Positions 59,722 through 64,000 of a DNA stretch of 64,000 bases are shown here, in pieces. The stretch lies in assembly GCA_020444245.1 (NCBI GenBank), contig JAHLLI010000002.1:124001-188000 (forward strand). The letters run 5' to 3'. The notes under the pieces were generated by a model that saw only the letters and a program-made list of their open reading frames with translations, was not told the DNA's origin and ran no database searches. The position numbers and the translations under genes were made by a program. Numbering within the stretch: position 1 is the first letter of the stretch; the number at the start of each line of letters is the position of its first letter. This stretch comes from Actinomycetales bacterium. Its GTDB lineage: Bacteria > Actinomycetota > Actinomycetes > Actinomycetales > Cellulomonadaceae.

Positions 59722-62700
59722 ATGCGCTCCTACCGCCCCCGGAACGCAGCCCGCGTGGTGGCTGCAGCGGCGACCGCGATGGCCACCGCCGCCCTCGCGC
59801 TCGTCGGGACGGCCCCGGCCGTCGCCGCTCCGGCACCGCCGGTGCTCGTCGTCGACGACTTCGAGTACGCGTCCGGCCTGCCCAGCGGCGCCGACGCGAA
59901 CGGGATCCCGATCGGCTTCTACACGTTCGCCGGCGGCGGCGCGACCATCTCCCTGGACAACCCCGGAACGCCGCCGACCCCGCCGCTCGCGGCGAACCCG
60001 GCGCCCAACAAGGCCCTCCAGATCGACATCGACTCGCCGTCCTACGCGGGCGTCATCCACGCCTTCGAGAACGACACCGCTGACACCTGGGTCACCCAGG
60101 ACTGGAGCGAGTACGCGGGCTTCACGATGTGGCTCTACGGCCAGGGGACGAACAGCAACCTCTTCATCGACCTGCTGGAGAACCGGAAGCCGGGTTCGAC
60201 CACGGACGACGCCCAGCGCTGGACCGTCACCTTCACCGACGACTTCACCGGCTGGAAGCAGCTCGAGTTCCCCTTCGCCGACTTCACCCAGAAGTCCGTC
60301 GGCAACAACGCGCCGACCGACGGGTTCGAGCGCTACGAGATGCACGGCTGGGCCTTCGGCGCGGTGGACACCGGTGGCCCGCAGACGTACTACGTCGACG
60401 ACGTCGGTGTGTACGGCGTCGCGCCGGTGGCCCCGCTGGCGGTCACCTTCACCAGCGCGAGCTACGACGTCGCCGAGGGCACGACCGGTGACATCACCGT
60501 CAAGCTGAACCGTCCGCTGCGCGACGAGGACCCGGACGAGGTCTCCGTCGCCTACGCGACCCAGCCCGGCACCGCGGTCGCCGGGCGGGAGTACACACCC
60601 ACCTCCGGCACCCTCACCTTCGCCAAGGGCGGGCCGCGCGAGCTGTCCTTCCCGCTCCGGACGTTCGACGACACGAAGTACGAGGGTGACGAGCACGTCG
60701 TCCTCCAGCTGTCCGACCCGGCCCCGAGCGGGGGACTGAACCCGGGCTTCACGATGCGGGCGGCCGCCACGATCAAGGACGACGACCCGTACGACCCGCT
60801 CCTGCTGGACGACTTCGAGTCCGCGCCCGCGCTGTGGCACGCCGGGAGCGGCGTCACGCTCAGCAACCCGGAGATCGCCGCCGGCAGCCCGGACGCCGTC
60901 CCCGGCCAGGGCGCCTACGAGCACGTGCTCCGGGCGGACACGCCGGTCCTCGTGACCATCGACGTCAAGGGCCGGGTGTGCAACAAGGGCAACGGCGTGA
61001 TCCCGGTCGTGCTGCTCAGCACCCCGGACTTCGACGCCACCACCGTGGACCCCGCCACCGTCATGTTCGGCGACGCCCACGAGGCCCACACGGTCAAGGG
61101 CGTCGCCGCCAAGCACGTGGCCGACGTGAACCACGACGGCCGCAAGGACCTGGTGTTCCACTTCCGGTTCAAGGACACCGGGTTCGCGTGTGGCGCGACG
61201 GTCACCCCGTTCACCGGTGAGACCTACGACGGGACCGCGATCACGAACGGCGGTCCCGCGGCGAGCTTCGGGCGGGACTTCGCCCTCGGTCAGGACTGGA
61301 CGGGCAAGGACGCCTTGAGCTTCTGGTACTTCGGCCAGGGCACCGGCGAGACGGTCGACGTCGACCTGCTCGACAACCGTGCGCCCGACCCCGGCCCGGA
61401 CGGTTGGGACCTGGCCTGGTCCGACGAGTTCGACACCCCTGCCGGCACCGCGCCCGACCCCACCAAGTGGGGCTACGAGCTGGGCGACGGCACGGCGAAC
61501 GGGAACCCGGGGTGGGGCAACAGCGAGCTGCAGTACTACACCGACAGCACGGACAACGCCGCCACCGACGGCGACGGCAACCTGGTGATCACCACCCGGC
61601 CCGCCGACGGCTCCCTCCAGTGCTACTACGGCCCGTGCGAGTACACCTCGGCGCGGCTGCTCTCGGCGAGCAAGGCCGAGTTCGCCTACGGGCGCATCGA
61701 GTCCCGCATCCAGCTCCCCGCCGGCGAGGACGGCCTCTGGCCGGCGTTCTGGAGCCTGGGGACCGACATCAACCGGGTCGGATGGCCGCAGACCGGCGAG
61801 ATCGACGTCATGGAGTACGTCAGCCGGATCCCGGACAGGGTCTTCGGCACCATCCACGGCCCGGGCTACTCCGGCGGTGAGTCGTTCGGGGACATCCTCG
61901 ACGTGCCCGACTTGACGGCCGGGTACCACACCTACGCGATCGAGTGGGAGCCCGACCTGATCACCTGGTACGTCGACGACGTCCCGTACTTCACGGCGAA
62001 CCCGGCCGACGTGGCGCCGAACGCGTGGGTGTTCAACGACCCGGTGTTCCTGCTGCTCAACATGGCGATCGGCGGCAACTTCGGCGGGGCGGTCAGCGAC
62101 CAGCTCACCTTCCCGCAGTCGATGAAGGTCGACTACGTCCGCGTCTACCAGGGCCCGGACACCGCGGAGCGCTTCCAGGCCCCGTTCGTCGACGACTTCA
62201 CCGGCTGGAAGAAGATCACCGTCCCGTTCTCCGACTTCACCCGCAGCGCGACGCAGCCGGCCGGCGCGCCCGATGACGGGCTGGGTCTCGACCAGGTCTG
62301 GGGCTACGGCTTCACCCTGCCGGCCGGTGGCTCCACGACCGGTGCCGTCCTGCTCGACCAGGTGCGCCTGGTCGACACCACGGCGCCGACCGTGACCATC
62401 ACGGACGACGTGGACGGCGACGTGGCGACCGGTGACGTCACGTTCACCTTCGCCTTCAGCGAGGACGTCGGCACGAGCTTCACCAAGGACGACGTCGCCC
62501 TGACCGGTGGCACCAAGGGCGCGTTCACCCGGGTCGACGCGACGCACGCCACGCTCGTGGCCAAGCCGCCGGCCGACGCGACGGGGACCCTCGAGGTCAG
62601 CGTCGCCGCCGGGGCCTTCACGGATCTCGCCGGCAACCCGAGCACGTCCGCGGCCACCGCGCAGCAGGCCTACGACACGCCGCCGCTGCCGGGTGGCGGG

Positions 62701-63672
62701 TTCGTCATCTCGTTCGACGAGGCGACGGCGCCGGTGCTGACGGGGTTCGGTGGGGCGGAGGACTCGCAGGTGGTGGTCGACCCGACCGACGCGGCGAACA
62801 AGGTCGCCAGGGTGGTCAAGGCCGACGGTGCGCAGGTCTGGGCGGGTACCACGGTGTCGACCGAGCCGGGTCTGACGGTCCCGGCGATCCCGTTCGCGGC
62901 CGGTGCCACGGTCATGACGGCGCGGGTGTGGTCGCCGGACGCGGGCATCCCGGTCCGGCTGAAGGTCGAGAACTCGGCGGTCGGGTCGACGTCGGTGGAG
63001 ACCGAGGCCACCACGACGGTCGCCGGGGGGTGGGAGACGTTGACCTTCGACTTCGCCGACCAGGTCGCCGGCACCCCGGCGCTGGACCTGGCCGCGACCT
63101 ACGACAGGGTCTCGATCTTCTTCGACTTCGGCACGGCCGGCAGCGGGAAGACCTACTACCTCGACGACCTCACCTGGCCGGCGCCCACCTTCGCGATCTC
63201 GTTCGACGAGGCGACGGCGCCGGTGCTGACGGGGTTCGGTGGGGCGGAGGACTCGCAGGTGGTGGTCGACCCGACCGACGCGGCGAACAAGGTCGCCAGG
63301 GTGGTCAAGGCCGACGGTGCGCAGGTCTGGGCGGGTACCACGGTGTCGACCGAGCCGGGTCTGACGGTCCCGGCGATCCCGTTCGCGGCCGGTGCCACGG
63401 TCATGACGGCGCGGGTGTGGTCGCCGGACGCGGGCATCCCGGTCCGGCTGAAGGTCGAGAACTCGGCGGTCGGGTCGACGTCGGTGGAGACCGAGGCCAC
63501 CACGACGGTCGCCGGGGGGTGGGAGACGTTGACCTTCGACTTCGCCGACCAGGTCGCCGGCACCCCGGCGCTGGACCTGGCCGCGACCTACGACAGGGTC
63601 TCGATCTTCTTCGACTTCGGCACGGCCGGCAGCGGGAAGACCTACTACCTCGACGACCTCACCTGGCCGTAG
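59722..63672 (+). CDS. Secreted multidomain GH16 laminarinase-type endo-beta-1,3-glucanase
   Basis: A 1316-residue secreted protein. The signal peptide is cleaved near AVAA (~36). The order is: a CIA30/CBM-like beta-sandwich (~40-234), a Calx-beta domain (~239-356), and a second copy of that sandwich (~357-883) interrupted twice. The first interruption is a DVNHDGRKDL-containing module (~411-510), the second the GH16 catalytic domain (~560-811). Then come a bacterial Ig-like domain (~884-985) and two identical C-terminal beta-sandwich modules (996-1153 and 1159-1316). The catalytic motif GEIDVMEY gives E693 as nucleophile and E698 as acid/base, the laminarinase type. ATG 59722 follows GAGAGGGAAGC. 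Confidence 0.9.
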   Translation: MRSYRPRNAARVVAAAATAMATAALALVGTAPAVAAPAPPVLVVDDFEYASGLPSGADANGIPIGFYTFAGGGATISLDNPGTPPTPPLAANPAPNKALQIDIDSPSYAGVIHAFENDTADTWVTQDWSEYAGFTMWLYGQGTNSNLFIDLLENRKPGSTTDDAQRWTVTFTDDFTGWKQLEFPFADFTQKSVGNNAPTDGFERYEMHGWAFGAVDTGGPQTYYVDDVGVYGVAPVAPLAVTFTSASYDVAEGTTGDITVKLNRPLRDEDPDEVSVAYATQPGTAVAGREYTPTSGTLTFAKGGPRELSFPLRTFDDTKYEGDEHVVLQLSDPAPSGGLNPGFTMRAAATIKDDDPYDPLLLDDFESAPALWHAGSGVTLSNPEIAAGSPDAVPGQGAYEHVLRADTPVLVTIDVKGRVCNKGNGVIPVVLLSTPDFDATTVDPATVMFGDAHEAHTVKGVAAKHVADVNHDGRKDLVFHFRFKDTGFACGATVTPFTGETYDGTAITNGGPAASFGRDFALGQDWTGKDALSFWYFGQGTGETVDVDLLDNRAPDPGPDGWDLAWSDEFDTPAGTAPDPTKWGYELGDGTANGNPGWGNSELQYYTDSTDNAATDGDGNLVITTRPADGSLQCYYGPCEYTSARLLSASKAEFAYGRIESRIQLPAGEDGLWPAFWSLGTDINRVGWPQTGEIDVMEYVSRIPDRVFGTIHGPGYSGGESFGDILDVPDLTAGYHTYAIEWEPDLITWYVDDVPYFTANPADVAPNAWVFNDPVFLLLNMAIGGNFGGAVSDQLTFPQSMKVDYVRVYQGPDTAERFQAPFVDDFTGWKKITVPFSDFTRSATQPAGAPDDGLGLDQVWGYGFTLPAGGSTTGAVLLDQVRLVDTTAPTVTITDDVDGDVATGDVTFTFAFSEDVGTSFTKDDVALTGGTKGAFTRVDATHATLVAKPPADATGTLEVSVAAGAFTDLAGNPSTSAATAQQAYDTPPLPGGGFVISFDEATAPVLTGFGGAEDSQVVVDPTDAANKVARVVKADGAQVWAGTTVSTEPGLTVPAIPFAAGATVMTARVWSPDAGIPVRLKVENSAVGSTSVETEATTTVAGGWETLTFDFADQVAGTPALDLAATYDRVSIFFDFGTAGSGKTYYLDDLTWPAPTFAISFDEATAPVLTGFGGAEDSQVVVDPTDAANKVARVVKADGAQVWAGTTVSTEPGLTVPAIPFAAGATVMTARVWSPDAGIPVRLKVENSAVGSTSVETEATTTVAGGWETLTFDFADQVAGTPALDLAATYDRVSIFFDFGTAGSGKTYYLDDLTWP
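62707..63180 (+). repeat. First copy of a 474-bp perfect tandem repeat in the GH16 gene
   Basis: The copy matches 63196-63669 with no difference that I can see by reading. The period is 489 bases (163 codons), in frame, with a 15-base linker. Each copy codes a 158-residue module opening ISFDEATAPVLTGFGGAEDS and ending YYLDDLTWP. Confidence 0.9.
63196..63669 (+). repeat. Second copy of the 474-bp perfect tandem repeat
   Basis: It is an exact in-frame duplicate of 62707-63180, ending at the stop codon. The lack of silent differences indicates a recent duplication or ongoing gene conversion. Confidence 0.9.
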
Positions 63673-63774
63673 GAGCTGCCGGGGGCGGACGGCGCAGGGC
63701 CGGCGGCACGGTCTCTCATGCGGCGCACATGACTGCCACAGGGGCCGGCCAGGCCGTGTGACGACGGTGGCCCC

Positions 63775-64000
63775 ATGGCCACGACCCTCGCCCCGGACGC
63801 CGTCGCCCCCGCGGCAGCCCCAGCTGCCGCACGACCGCGCCGGGTCCCCTGGTCGCTCGCGGCGCTGCTGGTCGGCACCGCGGCGCTGTACCTGTGGGGT
63901 CTGAGCGCCTCGGGCTGGGCCAACGACTTCTACGCCGCCGCCGTCCAGGCGGGCGCCACCGACTGGAAGGCGTTCTTCTTCGGGTCGCTGGACGCCGGGA
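63775..64000 (+). CDS. GT39/ArnT-like membrane glycosyltransferase, N-terminal part (partial)
   Basis: The first 75 codons of a gene that runs off the right edge. After a Pro/Ala-rich cytoplasmic start comes the helix SLAALLVGTAALYLWGLSAS, then GWANDFYAAAVQAGATDWKA followed by FFFGSLDAG. This is the conserved first extracellular loop of actinobacterial GT39/ArnT-like polyprenyl-phosphate-sugar glycosyltransferases, including the DxxA-type acidic residues. It should transfer a sugar at the outer face of the membrane; the substrate cannot be told. ATG 63775. It is unlikely to belong to the GH16 regulon, as no operator is nearby. Confidence 0.75.
   Translation, partial: MATTLAPDAVAPAAAPAAARPRRVPWSLAALLVGTAALYLWGLSASGWANDFYAAAVQAGATDWKAFFFGSLDAG

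Noticed and set aside
62707-63669. CRISPR or satellite array suggested by exact repetition
   Set aside because: There are only two copies of 474 bp, in frame within a coding sequence. This is a protein-module duplication.

Overview
The window is about 64 kb of very G+C-rich DNA (above 70% by eye) from an actinobacterial chromosome. The purM tail, DUF3073 and bldC arrangement at the left end, frequent GTG/TTG starts, PadR/ROK/LacI regulators, MsiK-style ABC sugar operons without an ATPase, and large secreted glucanases suggest a polysaccharide-degrading actinomycete. Cellulomonadaceae (Cellulomonas or a close relative) is the best guess. That placement is inference; no rRNA or marker search was possible. 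I saw no CRISPR array, transposase, integrase or prophage.

Left part (1-7.5 kb): purM 3' end, DUF3073, bldC, an AlkA-like DNA glycosylase, a DUF3618/holin-like membrane pair, a tRNA Glu-Asp-Phe cluster, a zincin-type metallopeptidase, an LLM-class oxidoreductase, galE with a probable leaderless promoter, an MscS channel and a cysteine-free HesB/IscA-like protein.

Middle part (7.5-40 kb): a mostly housekeeping/accessory mosaic holding five c-di-GMP-related genes within 18.6 kb: two membrane-anchored EAL proteins, one GGDEF, one degenerate EAL-HDOD and one GGDEF-EAL. They are mixed with dps, arginine deiminase, a cupin, an amidohydrolase and a two-component system. Next comes a five-gene, translationally coupled PadR-ABC exporter operon. 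Several membrane or secreted proteins follow, including a DUF4386 gene broken by a single-base frameshift and a class-C beta-lactamase-like lipoprotein.

Right part (40-64 kb): two complete sugar-utilisation loci. The first (40.4-47.6 kb) is a ROK regulator divergent from a lipoprotein binding protein, two permeases, a GH15-type glucosidase and a GH66-type dextranase-like enzyme. Both enzymes lack signal peptides, so I infer import and cytoplasmic hydrolysis of alpha-1,6-gluco-oligosaccharides. The second (51.3-63.7 kb) is a binding protein plus two permeases, a LacI repressor, a 1153-residue phosphorylase-like enzyme related to clan GH-Q, and a 1316-residue secreted GH16 laminarinase-type enzyme. 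Five copies of a palindrome with core GAGAGCGCTCTC (or a one-base variant) lie in the three control regions and tie these genes into one LacI regulon. The inferred pathway is secreted GH16 cutting beta-1,3-glucan, import of oligosaccharides by the ABC system, and intracellular phosphorolysis.

Between the two loci lie tRNA-Lys, a protein with four cold-shock domains and a SNF2-type helicase. The window ends inside a GT39/ArnT-like membrane glycosyltransferase gene.
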